Notes: generated from the letters alone by a model not told the origin. A stretch of DNA of 64,000 bases from Acerihabitans sp035013185 (GCF_035013185.1 NZ_JAYGJO010000013.1:1-64000); one strand, 5' to 3'. Numbered from the stretch's first letter, positions 18,965-28,655 are shown. A program made the numbers and translations.

Positions 18965-19541
18965 TCCAATATCCTTATAAATAGTCAATACGTTTTACTG
19001 CCGTTGCCAGCAGGTCCTTTAGATAAAGGGTTCTAAATAAATAGAGCGATTAAAAATCGATATTAGTTAAGTTAATTAACAAGCAATATAACCACATCAG
19101 GATAGCGAGAGTTATTCTATTCTGTTTTTTGTTGTACATCAGCTTTTAATATCAATTGCATTCATTAACATTCAAAATCAATGTAGTGGTTAAGCTATAT
19201 TATTCTATTATTACAACTTTCAATTAATATATGTCTACTCTGTCTTATTTTCCGGCATTGGGAATATAACATTCTAACGCAAAAAATTAAAAAAAATACC
19301 CATATTTGATCGAATAAACTCACCCAACAAGCCATTAAACCGCTATTTATTCATTGCACCATTTTTATCATAAAAATAATTTTTATATTTTTTATTGATA
19401 CTCTATAGATTTTCACCGTTAATCTGCTCAACACGTCTAACACCCAACCAGGATCTGCCCGCTAAGTCGGTGAGGTTGACTATAATGAGCTAACCGACCA
19501 ACGCATCAACGGCATATGCACCCGTTTTGGAGTCCACTTTC
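18965..19541. other. AT-rich intergenic region between NCS1 permease and GH15 gene
   Basis: About 580 bases, markedly AT-rich from about 19040 to 19430, with no supported frame. It holds divergent promoters. A TATAAT at 19481-19486 could be the -10 of the GH15 gene, but no matching -35 was seen. The AT-rich block is the kind of DNA that H-NS binds. Confidence 0.4.
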
Positions 19542-21371
19542 ATGGCTGACCGACCAAATCATGAGCCGCTGCGCCGTATCGGCGAACATGGCATTATTGG
19601 CGACTTACGTACCTGTGCTCTCATCGCCTTCGATGGCACCATCGACTTTTTATGCTGGCCGAACCTCGACAGCCCTTCGGTGTTCAGCGCCCTGCTGGAC
19701 AATGATGACGCGGGGGCCTTTCACCTCTACCCTGACTGGCCAAACGCCAGACGCCAGCAGTTGTATCTGCCGGACAGCAATATCCTGCAGACCCGTTGGT
19801 TGGACGACAATGGCCTGGTGGAACTCACTGACTTTATGCCGATTGACCCCGCCGAGGATGGGACCCCGCGGATCGTCCGCCGTCTGGTGGTCCGGCAGGG
19901 TGAAGCCAGATTTACACTGCGCTGCGCACCGGTGCAGGATTATGCCCGTGCCGCCCCCTGCGCGAGTCTACACCAGGGAGTGGTGGATTTCACCGCGCCA
20001 GGCCAGCCCACCCTGCGCCTGGCGGCAAGCGTCGCACTGCATACCAAAGGCGCCGGCGCACAGGCGCATTTTGTGCTAAAAACCGGTGAAAGTGCCGAAT
20101 TTGTCTTTGGCGGTGCCCTGGATAAACAGGTCAATGTCGCCGACAACCAGGCCAGGTATACCACCACGTTGGCCTATTGGCAGCGCTGGTGTGCCAAAAG
20201 CACTTACCGGGGACGCTGGCGGGAAAGGGTCAACCGATCAGCGCTGGCGCTTAAGTTATTAACCTCGAGACGCGATGGGTCTATCGCCGCTGCCGCCACC
20301 TTCGGCCTGCCGGAACATATAGGCGGGGAGCGTAACTGGGATTATCGCGCATCCTGGATCCGCGATGCCTCGTTCAGCGTCTATGCCTTAATGCGCCTGG
20401 GATATACCGAAGAGGCGAGCGCCTTTGGTCAGTGGGTAGGCCGCTGCATGGAAAACAGCTGTTTTCAACCGGGTAAGCTACAGGTGATGTACCGTCTGGA
20501 CAGCAGCACCGACCTGCCGGAAATCAATCTGCCCCATCTTTCCGGCTATGCCGGCTCCAAGCCGGTACGTATCGGTAATGAGGCATACCGGCAGTTACAG
20601 TTGGATATTTATGGCGAACTGATGGATGCCATTTATTTGGGCAACAAATATGGCGAATCCATTTCCCACCGCGGCTGGCAGCACGTGGTACGCATGATTG
20701 ACCATGTCTGCGACATCTGGGAACAGGCAGATGCGGGAATTTGGGAAATGCGCGGCGAACCGCAGCATTATTTACATTCCAGATTGATGTGTTGGGTGGC
20801 CATCGACCGCGCACTCCGCCTAGGCACCAAACGGTCGTTATCCATGCCCTACGAACGCTGGAATCAGGCGCGTGCGGCTATCCGCGACGATATCTGGACG
20901 CATTTTTGGAACCAGGATCTCGGCCATTTCACCGCCACCCGCCATGGCACCAATCTGGACGCATCCATGCTGCTCATGCCGCTGTTCCGGTTCGTTAGCG
21001 CTACCGATCCTGACTGGCTGGCCACGTTGGACGCGATAAAAAATACGCTGATTAAGGACGGTTTGGTGCGCCGTTACCAAGCGCATGACACCCCCGCCGA
21101 CCCGTTGCGCGGACAGGAAGGGGCCTTTGCCGCCTGCTCATTTTGGTATGTTGAGTGTTTGGCCCGCGCCGATCGACTGGAAGAGGCACAGTTCGAGTTT
21201 GAAAAATTACTCAGCTACGCCAACCCGCTCGGCCTATACGCCGAGGAATTCGACGCGCGAGGGTATCCCCTGGGCAATATTCCCCAAGGATTGACTCATT
21301 TGGCGTTAATCAGCGCCGCGTTTTTTCTCGATCGCAAACTCAGCCGCGATACCCCCCAGTGGCAGCCCTAG
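19542..21371 (+). CDS. Glycoside hydrolase family 15 protein (glucoamylase/trehalase-like)
   Basis: A 609-residue cytosolic enzyme with the two-part layout of bacterial GH15 proteins. An N-terminal beta-rich domain begins IGDLRTCALIAFDGTIDFLCWP, and an (alpha/alpha)6 catalytic domain begins about residue 215. Catalytic-region landmarks are ERNWDYRASWIRDASFSVYA and, further on, GIWEMRGEP, with the second acid region near GLYAEEFD. Such enzymes release glucose from alpha-glucosides, and some cleave trehalose. GGAG lies 9 bases before ATG 19542; a TTG at 19527 is also in frame. It is alone and converges on the lsr operon, with a hairpin between the two. Confidence 0.85.
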   Translation: MADRPNHEPLRRIGEHGIIGDLRTCALIAFDGTIDFLCWPNLDSPSVFSALLDNDDAGAFHLYPDWPNARRQQLYLPDSNILQTRWLDDNGLVELTDFMPIDPAEDGTPRIVRRLVVRQGEARFTLRCAPVQDYARAAPCASLHQGVVDFTAPGQPTLRLAASVALHTKGAGAQAHFVLKTGESAEFVFGGALDKQVNVADNQARYTTTLAYWQRWCAKSTYRGRWRERVNRSALALKLLTSRRDGSIAAAATFGLPEHIGGERNWDYRASWIRDASFSVYALMRLGYTEEASAFGQWVGRCMENSCFQPGKLQVMYRLDSSTDLPEINLPHLSGYAGSKPVRIGNEAYRQLQLDIYGELMDAIYLGNKYGESISHRGWQHVVRMIDHVCDIWEQADAGIWEMRGEPQHYLHSRLMCWVAIDRALRLGTKRSLSMPYERWNQARAAIRDDIWTHFWNQDLGHFTATRHGTNLDASMLLMPLFRFVSATDPDWLATLDAIKNTLIKDGLVRRYQAHDTPADPLRGQEGAFAACSFWYVECLARADRLEEAQFEFEKLLSYANPLGLYAEEFDARGYPLGNIPQGLTHLALISAAFFLDRKLSRDTPQWQP

Positions 21372-21405
21372 GTGGGATTTACCCTTCGCCGCCGTACCAA
21401 AATAG

Positions 21406-21432
21406 CCAGCGCCGGAGATGCCCGGCCGCTGG
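21406..21432. terminator. Hairpin between the convergent GH15 gene and lsr operon
   Basis: CCAGCGCCGG and CCGGCCGCTGG form a strong stem with one bulge and a short loop, placed 35 bases after the GH15 stop and 10 bases after the lsrG stop. On the minus strand the stem is followed by TATTTT, so it is better as a terminator for the lsr transcript. Confidence 0.5.
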
Positions 21433-21441
21433 CCAATCGGC

Positions 21442-21735
21442 TTATTCGGGCAACAGCCCAATAAAGGTGATTTTTTTACGTGGGCCGGTCATCAAGGGAT
21501 CCAACTGCTCAACACAGCGCAGATAATGGGCGGTTTTTTTATGCGCCGCCACGGCCTGCTCATCCCGATAGGCCTCGTAGATGTAAAACCGATTCGGCAA
21601 CTGCTCATCCCTTAACACGTCAAAGCGCAGATTGCCCGGCTCTTGTACCGAACCCAAATGATTTTGGCGAAATACCGCCAGGAACTCATCCACCCGATCG
21701 GCTTTGACGTTAATTTCCACTAAAGTGACATGCAT
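21442..21735 (-). CDS. lsrG: Phospho-AI-2 isomerase LsrG
   Basis: A 97-residue monooxygenase-fold (ABM-type) protein. In enterics LsrG converts phosphorylated autoinducer-2 (P-DPD) into 3-hydroxy-5-phosphonooxypentane-2,4-dione, which ends the signal. The conserved start MHVTLVEINVKADRVDEF and the segment YEAYRDEQAVAAHK with its active-site His are seen. Its ATG overlaps the lsrF stop by one base (TGATG), so translation is coupled. It is the last gene of lsrACDBFG. Confidence 0.93.
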   Translation of the reverse strand: MHVTLVEINVKADRVDEFLAVFRQNHLGSVQEPGNLRFDVLRDEQLPNRFYIYEAYRDEQAVAAHKKTAHYLRCVEQLDPLMTGPRKKITFIGLLPE

Positions 21736-22628
21736 CAGTTTCCCCTTGAAGCAGATTGTTCATTACGGAACAGTTCATAAGCACGCTCAGCGTTTTCGCC
21801 ATGATGCACCACGGCCTGCACGGCTTTTAGCATCGCCACCGGCGCGACAGATTGGAATATATTACGCCCCATATCCACACCAGAAGCGCCCTGGTCAATC
21901 GCGCGGTAACACATTTCCAACGCATCGCGCTCAGGCAATTTTTTGCCGCCGGCGATAACAATAGGCACCGGGCACCCAGCCGCTACCCGCTCAAATCCGG
22001 TATCCGTATAGTAGGTTTTTATCATCTGCGCGCCAATCTCGGCGGCGATACGCGTGGCCAGCGAGAAATAACGCTGGTCGCGCGCCATATCCTTACCGAC
22101 GCCGGTTACCGCCATGGTGGGCATACCATAGCGGGTGCCTTGATCCACCAATTGAATGATATTCTTGATAGATTGATGCTCATACTCACTGCCAATATAA
22201 ACCTGCGCCGCCATGGCCGCCACATTGAGGCGCAGCGCATCCTCGATAGAGACCGCCACCACTTCGTTCGACAACTCGCCGAGGATGGAGTTGGCACCGG
22301 ATGCACGCAGCACCACGGGTTTGTTCACCGCCGGGGATACCACACTGCGCAGTATGCCACGCGTACACATCAGCACATCGGTGTGTGCAAACAACGGTGC
22401 AATATGCAGGTCAATTCGTTCAAGACCGGTGGTCGGTCCCTGGAAATACCCATGGTCGAAGGCCAACATCACCGTACGTCCGGATGCGGGATTGAATATC
22501 CGCGCCAAACGCGACTGCATTCCCCAGTCCAGCGCACCGCTCCCCTTGAGGTAAAACGCGGTGTTTTGCTGCGCTACGCCAATGCCGAAATCTTTGCCGT
22601 CCTTAATATCATCCAAATCAGCCATCAC
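21735..22628 (-). CDS. lsrF: Phospho-AI-2 thiolase LsrF
   Basis: A 297-residue class I aldolase-like enzyme (DeoC/FbaB fold). LsrF transfers an acetyl group from the LsrG product to CoA, giving dihydroxyacetone phosphate and acetyl-CoA. The start DLDDIKDGKDFGIGVAQQN, the segment MLAFDHGYFQGPTTGLERID and the late GASGVDMGRNIFQS are characteristic. It follows lsrB by 21 bases and overlaps lsrG by one. Together with lsrG it makes imported AI-2 usable as carbon. Confidence 0.95.
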   Translation of the reverse strand: MMADLDDIKDGKDFGIGVAQQNTAFYLKGSGALDWGMQSRLARIFNPASGRTVMLAFDHGYFQGPTTGLERIDLHIAPLFAHTDVLMCTRGILRSVVSPAVNKPVVLRASGANSILGELSNEVVAVSIEDALRLNVAAMAAQVYIGSEYEHQSIKNIIQLVDQGTRYGMPTMAVTGVGKDMARDQRYFSLATRIAAEIGAQMIKTYYTDTGFERVAAGCPVPIVIAGGKKLPERDALEMCYRAIDQGASGVDMGRNIFQSVAPVAMLKAVQAVVHHGENAERAYELFRNEQSASRGN

Positions 22629-22649
22629 TACGCCTCCACCCAGTGGGAA

Positions 22650-23672
22650 TTAAAAGTCATACTTATCAATATTGTCTTTAGTGAACTGCACGCGCTGTGG
22701 CAGCAAGACAATACCGTTATTCTTCGCTTCATATTGATAACCCTGCACGCTATTCGGGGAGACAGTGACCTGACCCACCTGCGCAATGGTCAACGTGTCG
22801 CCCACATTGAGCGCGCCTTTTTGCAGCATTTCATGGGCCACATACACCGCGATTTTTCCCTGCTGAACCACGTCCCACAGGCCGAAGGTTTTCACCGTGC
22901 CGCGCTCAACATAAGGACGCATCACATTGGGGGTACTGAACCCCACGATAGCCACGTTGTGACGGCCGAGATTTTCCGCAGCTTGGGCGGCAGCCGGCAG
23001 GGCATTGGCGTCCGGGGCGATAATGGCATCCAGATCCGGATAGGCCTTTAAGATACCTTCGGCGGTTTGCAGTGATTTAGTGGCATCGTTATAACCAAAC
23101 TGCGTGGTGACAACCTGCCAACCGGGATGATCGGCGGCGATTTTCGCCTTGGCTTCTTTAACCCATTGGTTTTGGTCGGTTACGGTAGGGCTGGAGTAGA
23201 AAAACGCCACTTTGGCCTGATCCTTGAGGTTCTGCTTGGCCGCCATATCCACCAGCAGTGACCCGAGCTGTTTCGGCGTGCCCTGGTCGATATACAGGCT
23301 ACGGCACTCCGGTTTGGTATCGGAATCCCAGGTCAGGACTTTTACACCACGTTGCATCGCGCGCTTAAGCGCCGGGCACAGCCCATCCGGCGATACCGCC
23401 GACACAATAATCGCGTTATAGCCCTGATTGACAAAATTGTTGATTAACTGGACCTGCCCCGCGACGCTGGGTTCGGTCGGGCCGTCATAGGTCACGTCGA
23501 TGCCCAGCTCTTTGCCTGCGGCCAGGGCACCGTTGCCCCCACTGGTGAAAAATCCCACTCCCACCAGCTTGGGGATAAAGGCAATGCGCTCGGCCGCCTG
23601 GACGGACGTGATACCCGCCGCCAGACACAGCGCGCCCGCCAATACCGCGTTACGCCAAATTGTATGTTCCAT
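22650..23672 (-). CDS. lsrB: Autoinducer-2 periplasmic binding protein LsrB
   Basis: A 340-residue secreted solute-binding protein, exactly the length of E. coli LsrB. After a signal peptide ending SVQA, the mature protein starts AERIAFIPKLVGVGFFTSGG, and TYDGPTEPSVAGQVQLINNF is the conserved ligand-binding stretch. It delivers AI-2 to the LsrACD importer. ATG 23672 is chosen because it gives the family N-terminus; the open frame runs on to 23780 without support. Confidence 0.95.
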   Translation of the reverse strand: MEHTIWRNAVLAGALCLAAGITSVQAAERIAFIPKLVGVGFFTSGGNGALAAGKELGIDVTYDGPTEPSVAGQVQLINNFVNQGYNAIIVSAVSPDGLCPALKRAMQRGVKVLTWDSDTKPECRSLYIDQGTPKQLGSLLVDMAAKQNLKDQAKVAFFYSSPTVTDQNQWVKEAKAKIAADHPGWQVVTTQFGYNDATKSLQTAEGILKAYPDLDAIIAPDANALPAAAQAAENLGRHNVAIVGFSTPNVMRPYVERGTVKTFGLWDVVQQGKIAVYVAHEMLQKGALNVGDTLTIAQVGQVTVSPNSVQGYQYEAKNNGIVLLPQRVQFTKDNIDKYDF

Positions 23673-23700
23673 GGTGTTTACTCCATAGTGCTGTAATAGG

Positions 23701-24699
23701 TTACAGAGGAGCCCGCGGGTGTGCCCAGCGGGCCAGAACGCGGGTGATGAGATCCCAATGCAGGCTGGCCGAGCGGCCAACCACCACCAGGATCAGCAAT
23801 GCGCCGGAGAGAGCGCTGCTGATTTGGTTGCCAACCCCAGCCATTTGCAGACCCTGCTGCAAAAAACCCACCAGCAATGTTGCCAGCGCGGTGCCGAGGA
23901 TCGAGCCGGAACCACCGTAGATATTGGCACCGCCCAGCACCACCGCCGTAATGGCCGGCATCAGCAACGAACTGCCAAGATCGGAACGCGCCGAGCCGAA
24001 ATAAGACACCAGCAGCACCGATGCCACCGCTGATGCCAGCCCGGTCAGCCCATATACCGCGCACAGGGTGCGCCCCAGTGGCACCGCGCTATAACGTGCC
24101 ACTCGCGCATTTTGGCCAATCATAAACACGTTGCGACCAAGCCGGGTGCGGTGCATCAGCAACCAAAAACCCAGCAGGGTAAATAAAAATACCAGCAACG
24201 GCATCGGCACCCCGCCCAGAGCAAGGTTGGCAAAATCGCTAAACACGGTGGGGAAACCACCAATGCCTTCAAAACCGGTGGCCCCCGCCAACCCCGATAA
24301 CAACAGGGCACTGCCGCCAAACAGATAGAGCGTGCCCAGGGTGATCACCAGGGGATTGACGCCGGTATACAAAATCAACCCTGCATTCAATAACCCACAG
24401 GCCAAACCCAACAGTAAGGTTAATGGGATGGCGCCCGCCATGGGCACGCCATTTTGGAACAATACCCCCAGGGCAATGGCACACAGCCCGACCGTCGAGG
24501 CAAAAGAGATATCAATGCCGCCGCTCACAATCACCATGGTCAGCGGCAGAGCAACAATGCCAATGGCGATAAAATCACTGGTGCTGAACAGCAGCATATT
24601 GATATCCAGCATGCGTGGGTTAATGACCCCGAACAGCAGGATTTCCATCACCAGCAGCAAAACCAGTGCCCCTTCCCAACCCAATGCGGTGATCTTCAT
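23701..24699 (-). CDS. lsrD: AI-2 ABC transporter permease LsrD
   Basis: A 332-residue permease with about ten hydrophobic segments, close to E. coli LsrD (330). Segments such as MVIVSGGIDISFASTVGLCA and VVLGGANIYGGSGSILGT are typical of ribose/AI-2-type permeases. It pairs with LsrC to form the channel. The start overlaps the lsrC stop by one base, so the two are translationally coupled. Confidence 0.94.
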   Translation of the reverse strand: MKITALGWEGALVLLLVMEILLFGVINPRMLDINMLLFSTSDFIAIGIVALPLTMVIVSGGIDISFASTVGLCAIALGVLFQNGVPMAGAIPLTLLLGLACGLLNAGLILYTGVNPLVITLGTLYLFGGSALLLSGLAGATGFEGIGGFPTVFSDFANLALGGVPMPLLVFLFTLLGFWLLMHRTRLGRNVFMIGQNARVARYSAVPLGRTLCAVYGLTGLASAVASVLLVSYFGSARSDLGSSLLMPAITAVVLGGANIYGGSGSILGTALATLLVGFLQQGLQMAGVGNQISSALSGALLILVVVGRSASLHWDLITRVLARWAHPRAPL

Positions 24700-25763
24700 C
24701 AGGCCACCCCGCCTTTTTTATCCGCGTCGTGAACGTTTACGTGTGCGCCGCCAGTCGGTTTTTTTTTGCTGTTAACCGCCGTTGGTTCAGGCAGAAAACG
24801 GGCATATTTTTGCCGGCGCCGACTGAGATCCAGCGCCCGACGCAGCCGACCATCGAAGATCAGCACCCCCAATAACACCAGCCCGGCGATAAAATCGTTC
24901 CACCAGGCCGGTAACCGCAGCAGTACCAGTACACTGTCGATTTGCGTCAGAAAATAGGCACCAAGAATGGCCCCAACCACCGTACCCGTTCCCCCTAACA
25001 GGCTGATCCCGCCCAAAACGCACGCGGCGATCGCTTTCATTTCCAGTCCGCTGCCCGTTTGATTGGGCACAAAACCAATCTGCGAAGCGAAGGTGATGCC
25101 GGCCAGCGCTGCCATCAGGCCGTTAATGCCGAACGCGGCGATACGCAGCGTATCCACCGGCACACCCAACTGGCGTGCGCCCTGCAGATTATCCCCCACC
25201 GCGTAAAACCCCCGGCCATAGGCGGTACGCCCGCATAACCAAAACAGACCGGCCAATAGCACCATCACTGACCAACCGATAGGGGAAATGCCCAGCCAAA
25301 TCGGACTGGATAGGCTTTTCAGTCCCGAGGGCAATCCTTCAATCCATCTGCCGCCGGTTAACAACAGCATCAATCCTCGGTACAGGCCCAGGGTGCCAAG
25401 CGTGGCGACAATGGCCGGGATCCGCAGCCAGGCTACCAGCACCCCGTTAAACAGACCTGCCAGCCCGCCCACCAACAAGGTTGCCAGGATGGCGGCGGTC
25501 AATCCCCAGCCGGCGTTGAGCAACAATCCCAACGCCACCGCGCACAGGCCGGCGGTCGATCCCACCGACACGTCAATATTGCGCGTCAACATCACCAATG
25601 CCGCGCCCATGGCCAACAGCATCAAGATTTGCGCGCTGCTGAAAATCATCGTCAGCGTCTGCAGACTGATATAACTGCGATCCAATGTACCCAGCAGTAC
25701 AAACAGTGCCAGGATGGCCATTAAAGCCGTCAGTTCACGGTTGTTTTGCAAAAGTTTACGCAT
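24699..25763 (-). CDS. lsrC: AI-2 ABC transporter permease LsrC
   Basis: A 354-residue permease that begins MRKLLQNNRELTALMAILAL, close to E. coli LsrC. It contains ALVMLTRNIDVSVGSTAGLC and a conserved CVLGGISLLGGTGTVVGA loop. The ATG at 25763 overlaps the last 8 bases of lsrA (ATGCGTAA), and GAGG precedes it. It is slightly longer than E. coli LsrC (342) through a basic C-terminal tail. Confidence 0.94.
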   Translation of the reverse strand: MRKLLQNNRELTALMAILALFVLLGTLDRSYISLQTLTMIFSSAQILMLLAMGAALVMLTRNIDVSVGSTAGLCAVALGLLLNAGWGLTAAILATLLVGGLAGLFNGVLVAWLRIPAIVATLGTLGLYRGLMLLLTGGRWIEGLPSGLKSLSSPIWLGISPIGWSVMVLLAGLFWLCGRTAYGRGFYAVGDNLQGARQLGVPVDTLRIAAFGINGLMAALAGITFASQIGFVPNQTGSGLEMKAIAACVLGGISLLGGTGTVVGAILGAYFLTQIDSVLVLLRLPAWWNDFIAGLVLLGVLIFDGRLRRALDLSRRRQKYARFLPEPTAVNSKKKPTGGAHVNVHDADKKGGVA

Positions 25764-27321
25764 CACTGGCACCCTCCGACGTCAATTCCGTGGTCGTGTC
25801 CATGCTCGATGACGAACCAAAGGCCATGGACATCATCTGTTCCACACTCACCGCCCCCCGTTCCATCGGCGCACTCATCCGGCCCTGGTGCATCACCAAC
25901 ACCCGATCGGCTAACAAGGCGATCTCCTCTGGATCAGAGGAGATCAACAGTAACGCCACGTTTTGCCGTACCACACTGCGCAACAATTGGTAAATATCAG
26001 CCCGCGCCGACACATCGACACCACGCGTCGGTTCGTCAACAATCAGCAGCCGGGGCTGCGCCTCCAGACATTTGGCGATCAGCAATTTTTGCTGGTTGCC
26101 GCCGGAGAGCGTGCGCGCCGGCTGATCGGCTCGGGTATATTTAATGCCCAACGCGCGATGGTAGCGTTCAAGAATCGCCCGCTCTTTACGCGGGTGAAGC
26201 CACCATTGGGTGCGGCTGGCGGCCAGGGCGCCGGTATTCCAATACAGCGGCGCGTCGAGATATAACCCTGACGCCTGGCGATCCTCCGGCAAATAGACCA
26301 GTCCGGCAGCCAGCCGTTCGCCTAGGGTCAACTGGCCGATATCACGACCTTCAAGGCACAATTGGCCACCACTGAGTGGGCGCAGGCCATACAGGCTTTC
26401 CGCCAGTTCGGTGCGACCGGCGCCGACCACGCCGGCCAGGCCGACGATCTCTCCGGCACGCACGCTAAACGACACGTCTTTAAACCCCTCGCCGCTCAGG
26501 CAATCAACATCCAGCACCGGTACGCTGGCAGCGGCGGTATTACGTTGTCCCGGTAAATCCAGCCACATTTTTTGCGCGGCGGGCAGGCTGGCGTCATGGG
26601 CCACTGGAGCAATGGCCTGGATCAATGCGTCGCTGTCGAATTGGCCGCCTGGCCCACTCAGCGTTATGGCGCCGTCGCGCATCACACTGACCCAGTCCGC
26701 CAGGGCGTGCACTTCGGGTAATTTATGGGAGATAAATACAATCCCCACTCCCTGCTGTTTTAATCCGCGCACCTGCTGGAACAGGCGCTGGGTTTCTGCT
26801 GGGGTCAGGGACGCGGTAGGTTCGTCGAGGATCAGGATGCGTGCATCGCGCATCAATCCACGCAAAATTTCCACTAACTGCTGGTCCGCCACCTCCAGTG
26901 TGCCGGCTGCCACCGGCAAAGACAGCTTACAACCCAAGCCCTCAAGCAGAACCTGCAACTTTTTGCCATCAGCTTGGTGGTGCGGTAACCGGAATAGGAT
27001 ATTTTCCTTTACCGTCATATTGGGGAACAGCATCGGCTCCTGCGGCACCAGATAGATGCCGAGCTGATGCGCTCTGGCCGGCGTCAGACGCTCGCAGTTT
27101 TGCCCCAACACGTTAAGGGTGCCGCTATCAGGAGTAACCACCCCGGCGATGATTTTCATTAACGTCGACTTGCCGGCACCGTTACCACCAAGCAGCGCAT
27201 GGACTTGCCCCGGCATCAGGATAAAATCGATATTTTTTAATACCGCCACCCCGGAATACTGCTTGCTGACGTTGTGCGCACGCAGTAATGGCGTGGTGGA
27301 TGTCAGGGGTTGTACCATCAT
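25756..27321 (-). CDS. lsrA: AI-2 ABC transporter ATPase LsrA
   Basis: A 521-residue double-ATPase subunit of the ribose-importer type. The first half has the Walker A GGNGAGKST and Walker B LILDEPTASL. The second half has the usual degenerate Walker A (GVVGAGRTEL), signature LSGGNQQK and Walker B LLIVDEPTRGVD. It powers AI-2 import with LsrC, LsrD and LsrB. The start at 27321 is chosen because GAGG lies 5 bases upstream; the second ATG at 27318 is nearly as good, and the frame is open to 27363. The operon promoter lies upstream, under an inverted repeat at 27340-27372. Confidence 0.94.
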   Translation of the reverse strand: MMVQPLTSTTPLLRAHNVSKQYSGVAVLKNIDFILMPGQVHALLGGNGAGKSTLMKIIAGVVTPDSGTLNVLGQNCERLTPARAHQLGIYLVPQEPMLFPNMTVKENILFRLPHHQADGKKLQVLLEGLGCKLSLPVAAGTLEVADQQLVEILRGLMRDARILILDEPTASLTPAETQRLFQQVRGLKQQGVGIVFISHKLPEVHALADWVSVMRDGAITLSGPGGQFDSDALIQAIAPVAHDASLPAAQKMWLDLPGQRNTAAASVPVLDVDCLSGEGFKDVSFSVRAGEIVGLAGVVGAGRTELAESLYGLRPLSGGQLCLEGRDIGQLTLGERLAAGLVYLPEDRQASGLYLDAPLYWNTGALAASRTQWWLHPRKERAILERYHRALGIKYTRADQPARTLSGGNQQKLLIAKCLEAQPRLLIVDEPTRGVDVSARADIYQLLRSVVRQNVALLLISSDPEEIALLADRVLVMHQGRMSAPMERGAVSVEQMMSMAFGSSSSMDTTTELTSEGASDA

Positions 27322-27339
27322 GCTGCCCTCGGCCAGATG

Positions 27340-27372
27340 TGAACAAATGAATTTTATATTCATAACTGTTCA
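27340..27372. promoter_or_regulatory. Putative LsrR operator on the lsrA side
   Basis: TGAACA and TGTTCA are exact inverted half-sites separated by 21 AT-rich bases, 18 bases upstream of lsrA. The same arrangement recurs before lsrR. LsrR is known to repress this divergent region until phospho-AI-2 binds it; assigning these repeats to LsrR is inference. Confidence 0.68.
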
Positions 27373-27506
27373 TTAGCCTAGAGGGGACGTTATAATAAAA
27401 CCGCAAGATTGATCACATTTCATTCATATCTCTTTCCCATCTAGCACAATGCGGCATAACAATGCGGCTTTTGCCAGGCTCGTCACAATTTGTCGTTGTT
27501 TTTGAG

Positions 27507-27539
27507 TGAACAATTGATTTAAATTTTAATAAGTGTTCT
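27507..27539. promoter_or_regulatory. Putative LsrR operator on the lsrR side
   Basis: TGAACA and TGTTCT stand 21 bases apart, the same spacing as the lsrA-side repeat, with one mismatch at the last base. The repeat ends 2 bases before the lsrR ATG and so covers its leader, which points to autoregulation. A loose CRP-like site (TGCCA-N6-TCACA) lies nearby at about 27475-27490. Confidence 0.65.
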
Positions 27540-27541
27540 AT

Positions 27542-28501
27542 ATGAATAAAAATAATTTTGATAATTCCAACCTAACGGACAGCAGCATGGCCGAACAGGA
27601 ACTCTTAGCGCGGATAGCCTGGTTCTATTACCACGACGGTATGACCCAGGGAGAAATTGGCGATCATCTCGGACTGACCCGTCTGAAAGTGTCGCGTCTG
27701 TTAGAAAAGGGCCGGCAGTCGGGGGTCATTCGGGTGCAGATAAACTCGCGCTACGAAGGCTGTCTGGCGCTGGAACATGAACTGCTGGAACGTTTTTCAC
27801 TTAAGCATGTCCGGGTATTGCCTGAGCTGCCACAACGGGAAATCAACCAGCGCATCGGCATCGGCGCGGCCCATGAAATCATGAAACACCTACAGCCGCA
27901 GCAGTTGTTGGCGGTGGGATTTGGTGAAACCGCCATGAGTACGCTTCAGCATTTGAGCGGTTTTATTAGCTCACAGCAAATCCGGCTGGTCACCCTGTCT
28001 GGCGGTGTGGGTCCTTATATGACCGGTATCGGTCAGTTGGACGCCGCCTGTAGTATCAGTATTATCCCGACGCCGCTGCGGGCTTCATCGGCGAGCGTAG
28101 CGGATATTTTCCGCCAGGAACGTAGCGTGCAGGATGTACTACTGACCGCCCGCGCGGCGGATATCGCGGTGGTCGGCATCGGATCGCTCAGCCAGCGACG
28201 GGATGCCACTATTATGCGCTCCGGTTATATCAGCGAAGGTGAGCAGTTGATGTTTGGCCGCAAAGGCGCGGTGGGCGATATCCTCGGCTACTTTATGCAG
28301 CGTAACGGTGAATTGGCCGAAGAAATGCCGATTCACCAGGAGTTGATCGGTGTTTCGCTGCATGATCTGGCTAGCATCCCGCAGGTGATCGGCGTCGCCG
28401 GCGGTGCAGAAAAAGCCGAGGCGATCCTGGCCGCCCTCACGGGTAAACATATTAATGCGTTGATCACCGAGGAAAGCACGGTTCGCGCCATGCTGGCATG
28501 A
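27542..28501 (+). CDS. lsrR: lsr operon repressor LsrR
   Basis: A 319-residue SorC-family regulator, close to E. coli LsrR (317). The N-terminal helix-turn-helix region contains IAWFYYHDGMTQGEIGDHLG followed by LTRLKVSRLLEKGRQSG, and a sugar-phosphate-binding domain fills the rest (LVTLSGGVGPYMTG; GVAGGAEKAEAILAAL). It represses lsrACDBFG and its own gene, and phospho-AI-2 relieves this. The ATG at 27542 gives an N-terminal extension like that of E. coli; no clear ribosome-binding site precedes it, because the operator repeat occupies the leader. Confidence 0.94.
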   Translation: MNKNNFDNSNLTDSSMAEQELLARIAWFYYHDGMTQGEIGDHLGLTRLKVSRLLEKGRQSGVIRVQINSRYEGCLALEHELLERFSLKHVRVLPELPQREINQRIGIGAAHEIMKHLQPQQLLAVGFGETAMSTLQHLSGFISSQQIRLVTLSGGVGPYMTGIGQLDAACSISIIPTPLRASSASVADIFRQERSVQDVLLTARAADIAVVGIGSLSQRRDATIMRSGYISEGEQLMFGRKGAVGDILGYFMQRNGELAEEMPIHQELIGVSLHDLASIPQVIGVAGGAEKAEAILAALTGKHINALITEESTVRAMLA

Positions 28502-28655
28502 CGTTAAGCCGCACGGAAACACCGGTGATGGTGCGGCGGTAAAAATCGATTGCCATCGTCCCGGACCGGGTATCGGCATGACAACAAAAATGGCTTACCG
28601 GTGATTACCCCGATCCCAAACGGCGCCCCGGCGCCCATGACACAGAGATAACGCC

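Noticed and set aside
19471..19490. TTGACTATAAT as a full promoter for the GH15 gene
   Set aside because: The -35-like and -10-like parts overlap, so they cannot form one promoter; only the TATAAT may be used.
21852..23051. Long plus-strand frame (399 codons) opposite lsrF and lsrB
   Set aside because: It lies antisense to two well-recognised genes, has no ribosome-binding site, and its composition is that of a mirror frame in GC-rich DNA.
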